Origin: Lentimicrobiaceae bacterium
Lineage (GTDB): Bacteria; Bacteroidota; Bacteroidia; Bacteroidales; Lentimicrobiaceae
DNA: 64,000 bases
Reading direction: 5' to 3'
NCBI GenBank assembly: GCA_020636745.1
Contig: JACJXH010000011.1
Coordinates: forward strand, 1-64,000
Shown here: piece by piece, positions 45,801 through 53,616 of the stretch
Numbering within the stretch: position 1 is the first letter of the stretch
Layout of the letters: the number at the start of each line of letters is the position of its first letter
Notes under the pieces: model-generated
Database searches by the model: none
Told to the model about the DNA's origin: nothing
Seen by the model: only the letters and a program-made list of their open reading frames with translations
Made by a program: the position numbers and the translations under genes

Positions 45801-46223
45801 GCCGCTCAACAGGAATCATTGCGAAAGCAGATGCAGGAATATCGCGATCAACTGCAAAAAGAGGGCATTTTGTCGGAAAAGGGCCTGAACAAAATGTTAC
45901 AAGACATGGAGCAAACGGAAACAGATCTTGTAAATAAGATACTGAACCAGGAAACCATGCAAAGGCAACAGGAAATTCTTACCCGATTATTGGAATCAGA
46001 AAAGGCAGAATTGAAGCGCGATCAGGAAGAACGACGCGAATCAAACCAGGGCCGCGATTTACCGAAACCTGACCCAGCCAAATACTTTGAGAATCCGGCT
46101 CTGCCAGTGCGTGAAACAGAGCTATTACGAACCATTCCTCCAACTTTACGCGATTATTACCGCAATAAGGTAAATGAGTATTTTCTGAATATCCCGGGCA
46201 CAGGGTCTATAAAAAGCAACTAA
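42861..46223 (+). CDS. DUF4175 large membrane-anchored coiled-coil protein
   Basis: A 1120-residue protein typical of Bacteroidota DUF4175. Two membrane segments near residues 28-48 and 55-80 and a third near 150-170 anchor it. An extracytoplasmic part with beta-sandwich character follows (about 170-490, with YPPYTGKKSELLTNTGD and LKDDYGFRNLEFRLARK). Then about 350 residues of highly charged, Lys/Glu/Gln-rich coiled coil (about 500-800) and a Met/Gln/Lys-rich region with a Gly/Ser/Lys segment near 930-975. Function is unknown. It precedes ybeY and mnmG, its usual neighbours in the phylum, and ends at a clear terminator. Confidence 0.83.
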   Translation: MNDNYHILIDKLDAFIRKYYTNQLIKGGLYSIALLGSFFLIFTFLESLAWFPPLVRSILFFSYIAGALFIITWFVIIPILKLYKAGPRISHAMAAQIIGKHFSEVKDTLLNTLQLNSLIDSDEKNKDLIIASINQKAESLKPIPFVSAIDLKKNSKYLYFAAPPLFILIAFLFIAPTKITEPSTRLLHYSTPFEKPLPFSINITNKNLQAVQLEDFTINIRLSGEELPNQVSILLDGIEYRMEASDKLNYSYTFRKLQTTQHFSFIAAGFQTNDYELKVLPRPIILNFDLELIYPPYTGKKSELLTNTGDVIIPQGTSILWKYYTRDTRSLDFRFGNTLETLKSSASNTITVSRRLMQPVSYSVTIENEYMKGADSMSFFINVLPDLYPVINVEEFHDSIYDNRLYFRGLLKDDYGFRNLEFRLARKNANGEPSAEVSMPIDIQKANLQQQFYYYFDISSAGLKPGEEVEYYFQVWDNDGVNGSKSSRSQRMSFKIPTLEEIETMVSKNQENVKNELEKGIQEAKKIQKDIDQLTKDLFDKKNLNYQEKKKIQDLLDRQKNLQNQVNELKKQNKESNLKESQYKELNQEIVEKQQQLEKLFNEIMTDEMRKLFDELQKMMENLDKDKLNEVMEKMKFNAEDMEKSLDRNLELFKQLEFDKKLTETIEKLKQLSDEQEKLSEKSAGADKKDLDNLTEKQESINKEFEQIKKDLKDLKEKNEKLEDPNNYKNPEQQQEDIQKELNDSEKNLKESKSKKASDSQKKASEKMGELSEMLFQMQQEMEEESMGEDIESLRAILENLVRISFDQEELINKLGQLQRNDPQFNKVVELQKGIQDNLQMVEDSLYALSKRQPMIESIVNREISTINDNVGQSLDALNSRAISSAMGKQQYVMTSVNNLALLLAESMKEMKQNMSMKSSSKSGKSCPNPGSGKPSMKSMRQMQEKLNQQMEAMKKSLKEGKGEKGKSGQGSMSEQLARMAAQQESLRKQMQEYRDQLQKEGILSEKGLNKMLQDMEQTETDLVNKILNQETMQRQQEILTRLLESEKAELKRDQEERRESNQGRDLPKPDPAKYFENPALPVRETELLRTIPPTLRDYYRNKVNEYFLNIPGTGSIKSN

Positions 46224-46252
46224 CATCATTTACATATCATTCTAATCAATAC

Positions 46253-46280
46253 AATCCGGCTCATGGCCGGATTTTTTTTG
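46253..46280 (+). terminator. Intrinsic terminator of the DUF4175 gene
   Basis: AATCCGGC pairs with GCCGGATT around TCATG and is followed by a run of T. It starts 30 nt after the stop codon. Confidence 0.88.
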
Positions 46281-46373
46281 CCACAAACCTCAGCACAACA
46301 CCATAACACAAATTAAGAAAATCAAAGCATAAAAGCCAATCACCTGCCTATGGCAATGCATGCAGGAAAGAAT

Positions 46374-46381
46374 TACCTTTG
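46374..46381 (+). promoter_or_regulatory. -7 promoter element of ybeY
   Basis: TACCTTTG is an exact TAnnTTTG match followed by CAAC, 27 nt before the ATG at 46409. The longer frame starting at 46379 begins inside this element. Confidence 0.72.
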
Positions 46382-46408
46382 CAACTTCAAAATAAAACTC
46401 TTGCTCAT

Positions 46409-46825
46409 ATGATCAATTTCTTCAACGAAGACATCTCTTTCACACTAAAGAATAAAAGGAAAACCAAAGCCTGGCTATCAGATTCAATCAAAAGAGAGAA
46501 TTACAACACTGGCGACATTTCATTTATTTTCTGCAGTGATGATTTTTTACACAAGATGAATGTTCAATATTTGAATCATGACACCCTAACGGATGTAATC
46601 ACATTTGACTATAGTGAAGATAAAATGATTTCGGGCGACATTTTCATCAGCATACCACGGGTAAAAGACAATGCTGTTGAATTTGAAAAGAAGTTCTCTG
46701 ACGAACTTAATCGAGTGATGGTTCATGGCATAATGCATCTTTGCGGATACAAAGACAAAACAAAAAAAGACGCAGCCCATATGCGCTTAAAAGAGGAAGA
46801 ACACCTGGCCCATATCCCATCCTGA
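46409..46825 (+). CDS. ybeY: rRNA maturation endonuclease YbeY
   Basis: A metal-dependent single-strand RNase needed for 16S rRNA 3'-end maturation and ribosome quality control. It has 138 residues from the ATG at 46409 (MINFFNEDISF). The motif MVHGIMHLCGYKDKTKKDAA holds the first two zinc-ligand His; the GYDH found in proteobacteria is GYKD, with the next His a few residues on (AAHM), as is common in Bacteroidota. The preceding TLTDVITFDYSEDKMISGDI segment is also diagnostic. It precedes mnmG, with a separate promoter between. Confidence 0.92.
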   Translation: MINFFNEDISFTLKNKRKTKAWLSDSIKRENYNTGDISFIFCSDDFLHKMNVQYLNHDTLTDVITFDYSEDKMISGDIFISIPRVKDNAVEFEKKFSDELNRVMVHGIMHLCGYKDKTKKDAAHMRLKEEEHLAHIPS

Positions 46826-46857
46826 AAGCAATTAGAAAATTGGCTTCTAATATTTCG

Positions 46858-46865
46858 TAATTTTG
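46858..46865 (+). promoter_or_regulatory. -7 promoter element of the leader ORF/mnmG unit
   Basis: TAATTTTG is an exact TAnnTTTG match followed by CAATCC. It is 21 nt before the leader ORF at 46887 and 108 nt before mnmG. A weaker TATTTTTA at 46937-46944 is closer to mnmG but has a mismatch in the conserved G. Confidence 0.62.
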
Positions 46866-46886
46866 CAATCCATTCAAACAGCAACA

Positions 46887-46973
46887 ATGGGTTGCATTTT
46901 TTGTTATTCATACCTGCTACTGATTTTGACGAATGCTATTTTTACTATGTTCCACGTGAAACAACAAGTGTAA
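46887..46973 (+). CDS. Putative 28-residue leader peptide containing parS
   Basis: An ATG 21 nt after a perfect -7 box opens a 28-codon frame that ends TAA immediately before the mnmG ATG (TAAATG). The peptide is hydrophobic (CIFCYSYLLLILTNAIFTM) and ends FHVKQQV, where FHVK is the translation of the parS site. The spacing to the promoter equals that of several real genes here, and the stop abutting the next start suggests translational coupling. It is short, with no known homologue, so it may be chance. Confidence 0.35.
   Translation: MGCIFCYSYLLLILTNAIFTMFHVKQQV
46948..46963 (+). promoter_or_regulatory. parS: parS site upstream of mnmG
   Basis: TGTTCCACGTGAAACA matches the ParB-binding consensus TGTTNCACGTGAAACA at every position. 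It ends 10 nt before the mnmG start codon. A second copy in the opposite orientation follows the gene. ParB (Spo0J) loads at parS to organise and segregate the origin region. Confidence 0.9.
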
Positions 46974-48845
46974 ATGTTTAAAGAATACGATGTTATAGTG
47001 GTTGGCGCTGGCCATGCCGGAAGTGAAGCCGCGGCCGCAGCAGCCAACCTTGGCTCTTCGGTTTTACTTATTACCATGAATATGGGAACCATTGCCCAAA
47101 TGTCGTGCAACCCGGCCATGGGTGGCATAGCAAAAGGGCAAATTGTGCGCGAAATTGATGCCCTGGGCGGTTACTCAGGTATTGTAACAGACCATACAAT
47201 GATTCAATTCAGAATGCTGAATAAATCAAAAGGACCAGCCATGTGGAGCCCCAGAGCCCAAAGCGACAGAGCCCGATTTACCGAAAAATGGCGGTTGATG
47301 CTTGAACAAACGCCCAATCTTGATTTTTGGCAAGACACTGTAACTTCCATAACAACTAACAATGGCAAAGTTACAGGCGTAATAACAGCAATGGGGCAGG
47401 AAATTAAAGCAAAATCCGTTGTGCTTACCAATGGCACTTTTCTGAATGGAATTATTCATATAGGCACTAAAAACTTTGGAGGCGGCAGAATGGGTGACAA
47501 GGCCTCTGTTGGTCTGACCGAAAATCTGATTGCCTTAGGATTTGAATCAGCCAGACTTAAAACAGGCACCCCGGTGAGAGTCGACGGAAGAAGTATTGAT
47601 TTTAGTAAAATGGATGAGCAAAAAGGCGACGAAAATCCAGCCAGATTCTCATATACAGATACTCCAGCCCTTACCCACCAGCGAAGTTGTTTTTTAACTT
47701 ATACCAGCCCCGAAGTTCACGATATCCTCAGATTAGGTTTTGATGAATCACCCATGTATGCTGGCCGTATTGAAGGTCGGGGACCTCGATATTGCCCATC
47801 AATTGAAGACAAAATTGACAGGTTCAGCGACAAAAGCAGACATCAGCTTTTTGTTGAACCCGAAGGATGGGACACTGTTGAGTATTATGTGAACGGATTT
47901 TCGTCATCATTGCCTGATTACATTCAACTTCAGGCGTTGCACAAAGTCCCGGGATTCGAAAAGGCTAAAATTTTCAGACCAGGATACGCCATTGAATACG
48001 ATTACTTCCCCCCGGTGCAGCTCAACTATACACTTGAAACCAGATTGATTCAAAACCTGTATTTTGCCGGTCAGATAAATGGAACTACAGGTTATGAAGA
48101 AGCCGCAGCACAAGGCCTGATGGCAGGAATTAACGCGCATCTTAAGATCAATAAATCCGACCCGTTCATCCTAAAAAGGTCAGAAGCCTATATTGGAGTC
48201 TTAATTGACGACCTTATCACAAAAGGAATTGACGAGCCATACAGGATGTTTACCTCACGCGCAGAGTACAGAATTTTATTAAGACAGGACAATGCTGACC
48301 TTAGACTAACCCCAATGGCATACAAGCTCGGATTGGCTTCCAAAGAGCGCTACGATAGAGTAGGGGAGAAGCTACTGGCCATTGAAAAAGCCAGACATTT
48401 TCTCATGAACGAAAGTGTAACTCCCGAACAGGTAAATCAAATGCTGAATAAGCTCGATACTGCCTCCATTAATCAAAAAGTTAAACTATCCACCTTACTT
48501 CTCAGACCCCAGGTAGGATTAAACGATTTAATTCAAACCTTACCCCATGTACATGACCATTTTTCACAATACAATGGTTTGTCCTATGAAGTGATAGAAG
48601 AGACTGAAATCCTTACCAAATACGAAGGATACATTGACAAGGAAAAAGAAATAGCCGAAAAAATTTCAAAGTTTGAAGACATCCCCCTGAAAGCTGATTT
48701 TGATTACAAATCCCTGACTTCACTATCATTTGAGGCCCGCGAAAAGCTAAGCAAACTAAAACCCCAAACAATTGGGCAAGCAAGCAGGATTAACGGCGTA
48801 TCCCCGGCGGACATCTCGGTATTAGTTGTATATTTGACCCGCTAA
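46974..48845 (+). CDS. mnmG: tRNA U34 carboxymethylaminomethyl-modification enzyme MnmG
   Basis: The FAD-dependent partner of MnmE; together they modify the wobble uridine of several tRNAs. It has 623 residues, the normal length. The N-terminal dinucleotide-binding motif is VIVVGAGHAGSEAAAAAANL, followed by CNPAMGGIAKGQIVREIDAL with a conserved Cys and by the GTFLNGIIHIG and RLKTGTPVRVDGR segments. The C-terminal helical domain that binds MnmE is intact (QIGQASRINGVSPADI-like end). The gene lies between two parS sites, consistent with the frequent origin-proximal position of gidA/mnmG. mnmE is not in the window. Confidence 0.98.
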   Translation: MFKEYDVIVVGAGHAGSEAAAAAANLGSSVLLITMNMGTIAQMSCNPAMGGIAKGQIVREIDALGGYSGIVTDHTMIQFRMLNKSKGPAMWSPRAQSDRARFTEKWRLMLEQTPNLDFWQDTVTSITTNNGKVTGVITAMGQEIKAKSVVLTNGTFLNGIIHIGTKNFGGGRMGDKASVGLTENLIALGFESARLKTGTPVRVDGRSIDFSKMDEQKGDENPARFSYTDTPALTHQRSCFLTYTSPEVHDILRLGFDESPMYAGRIEGRGPRYCPSIEDKIDRFSDKSRHQLFVEPEGWDTVEYYVNGFSSSLPDYIQLQALHKVPGFEKAKIFRPGYAIEYDYFPPVQLNYTLETRLIQNLYFAGQINGTTGYEEAAAQGLMAGINAHLKINKSDPFILKRSEAYIGVLIDDLITKGIDEPYRMFTSRAEYRILLRQDNADLRLTPMAYKLGLASKERYDRVGEKLLAIEKARHFLMNESVTPEQVNQMLNKLDTASINQKVKLSTLLLRPQVGLNDLIQTLPHVHDHFSQYNGLSYEVIEETEILTKYEGYIDKEKEIAEKISKFEDIPLKADFDYKSLTSLSFEAREKLSKLKPQTIGQASRINGVSPADISVLVVYLTR

Positions 48846-48868
48846 ACAACCTTACACTAAAATACACC

Positions 48869-48884
48869 TGTTTCACGTGGAACA
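48869..48884 (-). promoter_or_regulatory. parS: parS site downstream of mnmG, overlapping the methyltransferase start
   Basis: TGTTTCACGTGGAACA is the exact reverse complement of the upstream parS, so on the minus strand it also matches TGTTNCACGTGAAACA perfectly. It overlaps the GTG start codon (48877) and first codons of the next gene. Confidence 0.9.
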
Positions 48885-49782
48885 TACATTTATTTCGCCC
48901 CCTAAATCTTGTTTACTCTGTGATAATAAGAGCTTTACAAAACATATTGAGCTAAAAGACCACTTTTTAAGTGGGAAATTTTTCACCATTTTCCGATGCG
49001 ATTCCTGTGGTTTAATGCAAACCCAACCAGTACCACCTTTAGACAAGTTACAGGATTATTATGCATCACCGGAATATATTTCTCATTCCAATCAGAAATC
49101 AGGACTCTTTAACCGCACATACCAGGTCATACGCAAGTATACTTTACGAAAGAAACTCAAACAGATTCAACGATATGTAAAAACACCAAATTTACTTGAC
49201 ATTGGGTGTGCCACCGGTGAGTTTCTTCATTACTGCGCCCAAAACAATTTATCAGTCACTGGTATTGAACCTAACAATAATGCCAGAGAATTTGCACGTC
49301 GCGAATACAACCTTAAAGTTGAAAATGAGGATTACTTACCCCGGTTAAAAGATGGCACTTTTGATGTTATTACTATGTGGCATGTGCTTGAGCATGTACC
49401 AGATATTAATGAGAGAATGGCGACTATAAACCGTCTCCTCACCGAAAATGGAGTCGCCTTTATAGCTCTTCCCAATCCCAATTCATACGACGCACTTTAT
49501 TACGATAATTACTGGGCCGCGTGGGACGTACCGCGTCACTTATTCCATTTTTCAGCAGACGCTTTTATTCAACTGGCTGAAAAACATCATTTCAAATTAG
49601 TGGCAAGAATCCCTATGCCATTTGACTCGTATTATGTTTCATTGTTGAGTGAGAAATATAAAAACGGTAAATCTTCTTTTACAAAAGCAGCTTTCAGAGG
49701 CTATTTATCCAACAGAATGGCCCGCAAAATCAATTCGGAATACTCAAGTATAACTTACGTTATTAAGAAATCGTCATCTTAA
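48877..49782 (+). CDS. SAM-dependent methyltransferase with N-terminal zinc ribbon
   Basis: A 301-residue protein. The N-terminus has a CxxC...CxxC zinc-binding pattern (CLLCDN near residue 12, RCDSCGLMQTQP near residue 40). The class I SAM-binding motif is LLDIGCATGEFLHYC near residue 107, and motif II/III is FDVITMWHVLEHVPD. Homologues act in surface-glycan or secondary pathways, but the substrate here is unknown. The only fitting start is the GTG at 48877 inside parS: no other start lies before the zinc ribbon, and upstream frame runs into mnmG's 31-nt gap. A hairpin follows the stop. Confidence 0.87.
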   Translation: MEHTFISPPKSCLLCDNKSFTKHIELKDHFLSGKFFTIFRCDSCGLMQTQPVPPLDKLQDYYASPEYISHSNQKSGLFNRTYQVIRKYTLRKKLKQIQRYVKTPNLLDIGCATGEFLHYCAQNNLSVTGIEPNNNAREFARREYNLKVENEDYLPRLKDGTFDVITMWHVLEHVPDINERMATINRLLTENGVAFIALPNPNSYDALYYDNYWAAWDVPRHLFHFSADAFIQLAEKHHFKLVARIPMPFDSYYVSLLSEKYKNGKSSFTKAAFRGYLSNRMARKINSEYSSITYVIKKSSS

Positions 49783-49787
49783 TCATT

Positions 49788-49820
49788 GAAGCTGCCATTT
49801 AACGGCTGCTTCTTTATTAT
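49788..49820 (+). terminator. Hairpin terminator of the methyltransferase gene
   Basis: GAAGCTGCC pairs with GGCTGCTTC (one T-T mismatch) around ATTTAAC and is followed by TTTATTAT. It begins 6 nt after the stop. Confidence 0.7.
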
Positions 49821-49900
49821 CTTTACCACTATTTAATTAACAGTCCGGCCTGATTATTGGCCTGTTGTTTGTATGCAATAGGTTTTTTAAAGCTCAAGAT

Positions 49901-52900
49901 ATGAATGCGTCCACTTTTCAGAAACATATTCATTGGTACTCCGTTTCTCTCGCTGTTTTTATCATTCTTTTATCGGTATTTTATACCCGACACCTGGATA
50001 AAAATAATGATACGGATAAATACATCCAAAGGTTTGAGTCAGAGCTAAATCTAAGAAACCAGGTCGCAAAGGAAATTCTGGCCCAATTGGCTGCATCAGA
50101 TAACAAAGAAAGTTATCTGTCCATCCAGAATTTTTCGTCCAGACTTCCTGAAAATTTCAACCTCTTTGTACTCAAAGATAACCATTTGTTTTATTGGTCA
50201 GATAACTCATTACCCGTAAACATTGAAAATGCAGACTCTTTAAAGCACATAAGAATTTTAAAAACAGGCAACGGATTTTATCAGGTAAATTCACTCACTG
50301 ACGGTCGGTTTCAATATTATCTGACCGATATAATTAAGTCTTCTTTCCGTTATCAAAATGACTATTTAACTTCCAAATTCAACCCGGCATATTCCATCCC
50401 TAACAAATACGAAGTACTTATTACTCCCACGGAATATCCTGTAAAAGATACTTCCGGCAACGCCCTGTTTTATATTCTGCCTTCTGATGAAATATTATTC
50501 AATTCCGTGGATCTTTCCCTGCTCACGATATTGTACACAATAGCTTACATTCTTCTGATTTTTTCTATTTACAAGCTTTATCAGAGATATACTTCTATCC
50601 ATTCAAATGTTTTTCATTTCGTTCTGTTTGCAATTGACATTCTCATACTTCGGGGTATTATTTTCTATTTCAGAATCCCAAATATCCTATACTCATCCGA
50701 TTTTTTTAGCCCCGTTTACTTTGCTTCGTCGCGCTTCTTACCATCTTTAGGCGACTTATTCATAAATTCCATCACCATTCTAGGCATTTTAGCGGCTTTT
50801 TACAGGCATATATATAACAATAAGCAAATTTCAACACCTATTATACTGATTAATAAAGTATTACCTTACATTATCTTCCTTATTTCCATCGCTTCATTTT
50901 ACTATTGCTGTTATTTGATAGATACGCTTATCATAAACTCATCTTTTAAGTTTGACCCCGGCAGCGTAATGGACTTTTCATTTTACAGCATCATTGGTTT
51001 CCTTATTATAGCCATGTTTTTAGCAGGCTTCTTCCTGTTTACTTTTCCGTTGCTGCGTTTTGCTTATAAGCCGGAGGTATTTTGGCAGCCCGTTTTCACC
51101 TTTATCTTTCTGAATGCTTCCATTTATTTTCTATCTGACCTGGTTAATTCTTATCGGCCTGCTGCATTAAATCTGTTTGCGCTGTGCTTATATTACTTAA
51201 TAATTCTTCTCATTCGTAAAGGCTTCCTCAAGTTTCCTCATGCTACGACTTCTATTCTGATAGTGCTGGTTTTAACCATATCGTCAGCCTATAGTGTTCA
51301 GCAACAAAAAGCGCTCAAGGAACATGACGAAAGGAAGCTAATGGCAGTCAGACTTTCATCTGACCGGGATAAGCTTGCAGAATTTTTATTTGATGAGGAA
51401 GAAAACAAGATTAAAAGTGATACCGTATTCGGGCAATTATTTATGAAAGCCTGGCTTTATCCTTCAGAAGAAGAGTTATGCATTAATTACATCAGAAATA
51501 ACTATTTCAAAGGTTTTTGGACCAAATACAATGTTCAGGTTACTTTATGTTATCCTGAAAAAGTATTGGAAATTAAGCCATCGGGTTACCTGATCGGTTG
51601 CCAGGACTACTTTCAATCCATTATTTCCAATATTGGGGAGAAAACAGCAAGTACATCGCTTTATTTTATACGTGAATCTTACGATGCGAGCAGCTATATA
51701 GCCAATATAGCTTTCGGAAGTAATGCATTACACTCAGAAAAAGCACATCTGATTATAGAATTAAACAGGAAATATGTTCCCAAAGGCCTGGGTTATCCCG
51801 AACTTTTACTCGACAAATCATTAACAAATTTAAACGACATTTCAGGGTATTCATATGCCATCTATTTTAAAAACGAATTGGTCAAAAACGTCGGAGAATA
51901 TACATACAGTAACAATGAATCGGGGGATATTTTTCGAAAAAGCGATTTTTATTTTTATGATAATAATGGCTACAACCACTTGTTTCATAAAATAAACAGA
52001 GATACTTCCATAATCATCAGTTGTAAATCAGATACAATAACGGATAAACTAGCTCCTTTCACCTATCAGTTTATTTTTCACATCATTTTGTTATTGATTG
52101 CAACAGGTTTAGCAGGACTTGGCAGGATTAAAAGCAGGAGAAACCTGGATTTGAAAACCCGTCTTCAAATTATGCTTGTTTCCCTAATATTGTTTTCTTC
52201 CATTTCTGTAGGAATTTCAACCATATATAACATTAAAAGCCTGAATGCCAAGAAAAATAAAGATATGCTCAGTGAAAAAGCGCATTCAGTACTAATTGAA
52301 ATAGAAAATAAATTGTCATCATTCGACTTCTTAGACCATACACAACAGCCTTATCTTGAAGAATTACTCACCAAGTTTTCAATGGTTTTTTTCAGCGATA
52401 TTAACCTTTATGATAAAAACGGCCAACTCATGGCTTCATCAAGGCCTCAGATATTTGACGAAGGACTGAAATCAGGAAGAATGACCACGGCAGCTTACCA
52501 GCAGCTGGTTCTTGAGAAACGTACACTGTTTATTGCCAACGAACAAATCGGCAACTATAATTATCTATCAGCTTACCTTCCTTTTCGCAACAATCAGAAC
52601 AAAATCATTGCCTATATAAATCTCCCTTATTTTGCCAGGGAACAAGAGTTGCGCCAGGAAATTTCATCTTTTTTGCTCGCTTTTTTAAACATATTCGTTC
52701 TTCTGACAGCATTGGCTGTATTTATCTCACTTTTAGTTGGTAATTTTCTGACCAGGCCATTACAAATGATACGCAACCGGTTTTCGAGTCTGAATCTGAA
52801 CAGAACCAATGAAAAAATAATATATTCCCGAAAAGACGAATTAGGAGACCTTGTGCATGAATATAACCTGATGGTAGATAAACTGGAAGAAAGCGCCGAA

Positions 52901-53590
52901 AAACTTGCCAGGTCGGAACGTGAAAGCGCCTGGAGGGAAATGGCCAGACAGGTTGCCCATGAGATCAAAAATCCGCTCACACCCATGAAATTAAGCATTC
53001 AGCATCTGCGCAAAGCCTATCAGGAACATGCCCCTGACTGGGAAACCCGGCTTGACAAAACAACCCAAACCCTGGTAACCCAGATTGACTCACTTGCTTC
53101 CATTGCCACAGCTTTTTCTGATTTTGCCAAATTGCCTCAACCTGTTAACAAAAAAACAGAGATAACAACCATAATCAGGAGCACTCTGAGTTTATTCAAT
53201 CAACATCCTGACATTAATTTCAGTTTTACTATTCCGGAAAAGGAATGTTTCGTATTTGCTGATGAAAAACAATTATCACGTGTTTTTATCAATCTTCTCA
53301 ACAATTCAGTTCAATCTATACCACCTGATAAAACAGGTTTAATAACAATTAAACTCGAACCAATGCCCCAATGGCACAAAATTGAGATTACCGATAATGG
53401 TATTGGAATAGGAGAGGAGGAAAAGTCAAAGATTTTTTCGCCTAATTTTACCACCAAATCCGGAGGTATGGGTCTGGGGCTAGCCATGGTAAAAAACATA
53501 ATAGATTCAGCCAACGGTAAAATCTCTTTTGTTTCTGAAAAAAACAAGGGGACAACATTTACAATAATTTTACCCGTTTGCAAAGACTGA
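49901..53590 (+). CDS. NtrY-like sensor histidine kinase with large sensory N-terminus
   Basis: A 1229-residue membrane histidine kinase from the ATG at 49901; the in-frame TTG at 49865 adds an unlikely MFVCNRFFKAQD. Order: a membrane segment (about residues 10-25), an extracytoplasmic region to about 200, a block of six or more membrane segments (about 200-470), a second extracytoplasmic region (480-715), a membrane segment, a further sensor-like domain (760-900), a membrane segment, HAMP (about 945-1000), HisKA with H1020 (QVAHEIKNPLTPMKL), and HATPase (NLLNNSVQSIP, DNGIGIGEEEKSKIF, GGMGLGLAMVKNI). ENxLxPMKL-type HisKA sequence is typical of the NtrY group. No response regulator is adjacent. 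Confidence 0.92.
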   Translation: MNASTFQKHIHWYSVSLAVFIILLSVFYTRHLDKNNDTDKYIQRFESELNLRNQVAKEILAQLAASDNKESYLSIQNFSSRLPENFNLFVLKDNHLFYWSDNSLPVNIENADSLKHIRILKTGNGFYQVNSLTDGRFQYYLTDIIKSSFRYQNDYLTSKFNPAYSIPNKYEVLITPTEYPVKDTSGNALFYILPSDEILFNSVDLSLLTILYTIAYILLIFSIYKLYQRYTSIHSNVFHFVLFAIDILILRGIIFYFRIPNILYSSDFFSPVYFASSRFLPSLGDLFINSITILGILAAFYRHIYNNKQISTPIILINKVLPYIIFLISIASFYYCCYLIDTLIINSSFKFDPGSVMDFSFYSIIGFLIIAMFLAGFFLFTFPLLRFAYKPEVFWQPVFTFIFLNASIYFLSDLVNSYRPAALNLFALCLYYLIILLIRKGFLKFPHATTSILIVLVLTISSAYSVQQQKALKEHDERKLMAVRLSSDRDKLAEFLFDEEENKIKSDTVFGQLFMKAWLYPSEEELCINYIRNNYFKGFWTKYNVQVTLCYPEKVLEIKPSGYLIGCQDYFQSIISNIGEKTASTSLYFIRESYDASSYIANIAFGSNALHSEKAHLIIELNRKYVPKGLGYPELLLDKSLTNLNDISGYSYAIYFKNELVKNVGEYTYSNNESGDIFRKSDFYFYDNNGYNHLFHKINRDTSIIISCKSDTITDKLAPFTYQFIFHIILLLIATGLAGLGRIKSRRNLDLKTRLQIMLVSLILFSSISVGISTIYNIKSLNAKKNKDMLSEKAHSVLIEIENKLSSFDFLDHTQQPYLEELLTKFSMVFFSDINLYDKNGQLMASSRPQIFDEGLKSGRMTTAAYQQLVLEKRTLFIANEQIGNYNYLSAYLPFRNNQNKIIAYINLPYFAREQELRQEISSFLLAFLNIFVLLTALAVFISLLVGNFLTRPLQMIRNRFSSLNLNRTNEKIIYSRKDELGDLVHEYNLMVDKLEESAEKLARSERESAWREMARQVAHEIKNPLTPMKLSIQHLRKAYQEHAPDWETRLDKTTQTLVTQIDSLASIATAFSDFAKLPQPVNKKTEITTIIRSTLSLFNQHPDINFSFTIPEKECFVFADEKQLSRVFINLLNNSVQSIPPDKTGLITIKLEPMPQWHKIEITDNGIGIGEEEKSKIFSPNFTTKSGGMGLGLAMVKNIIDSANGKISFVSEKNKGTTFTIILPVCKD

Positions 53591-53616
53591 ATTGAAACTT
53601 AAAGCTATTATAAACA

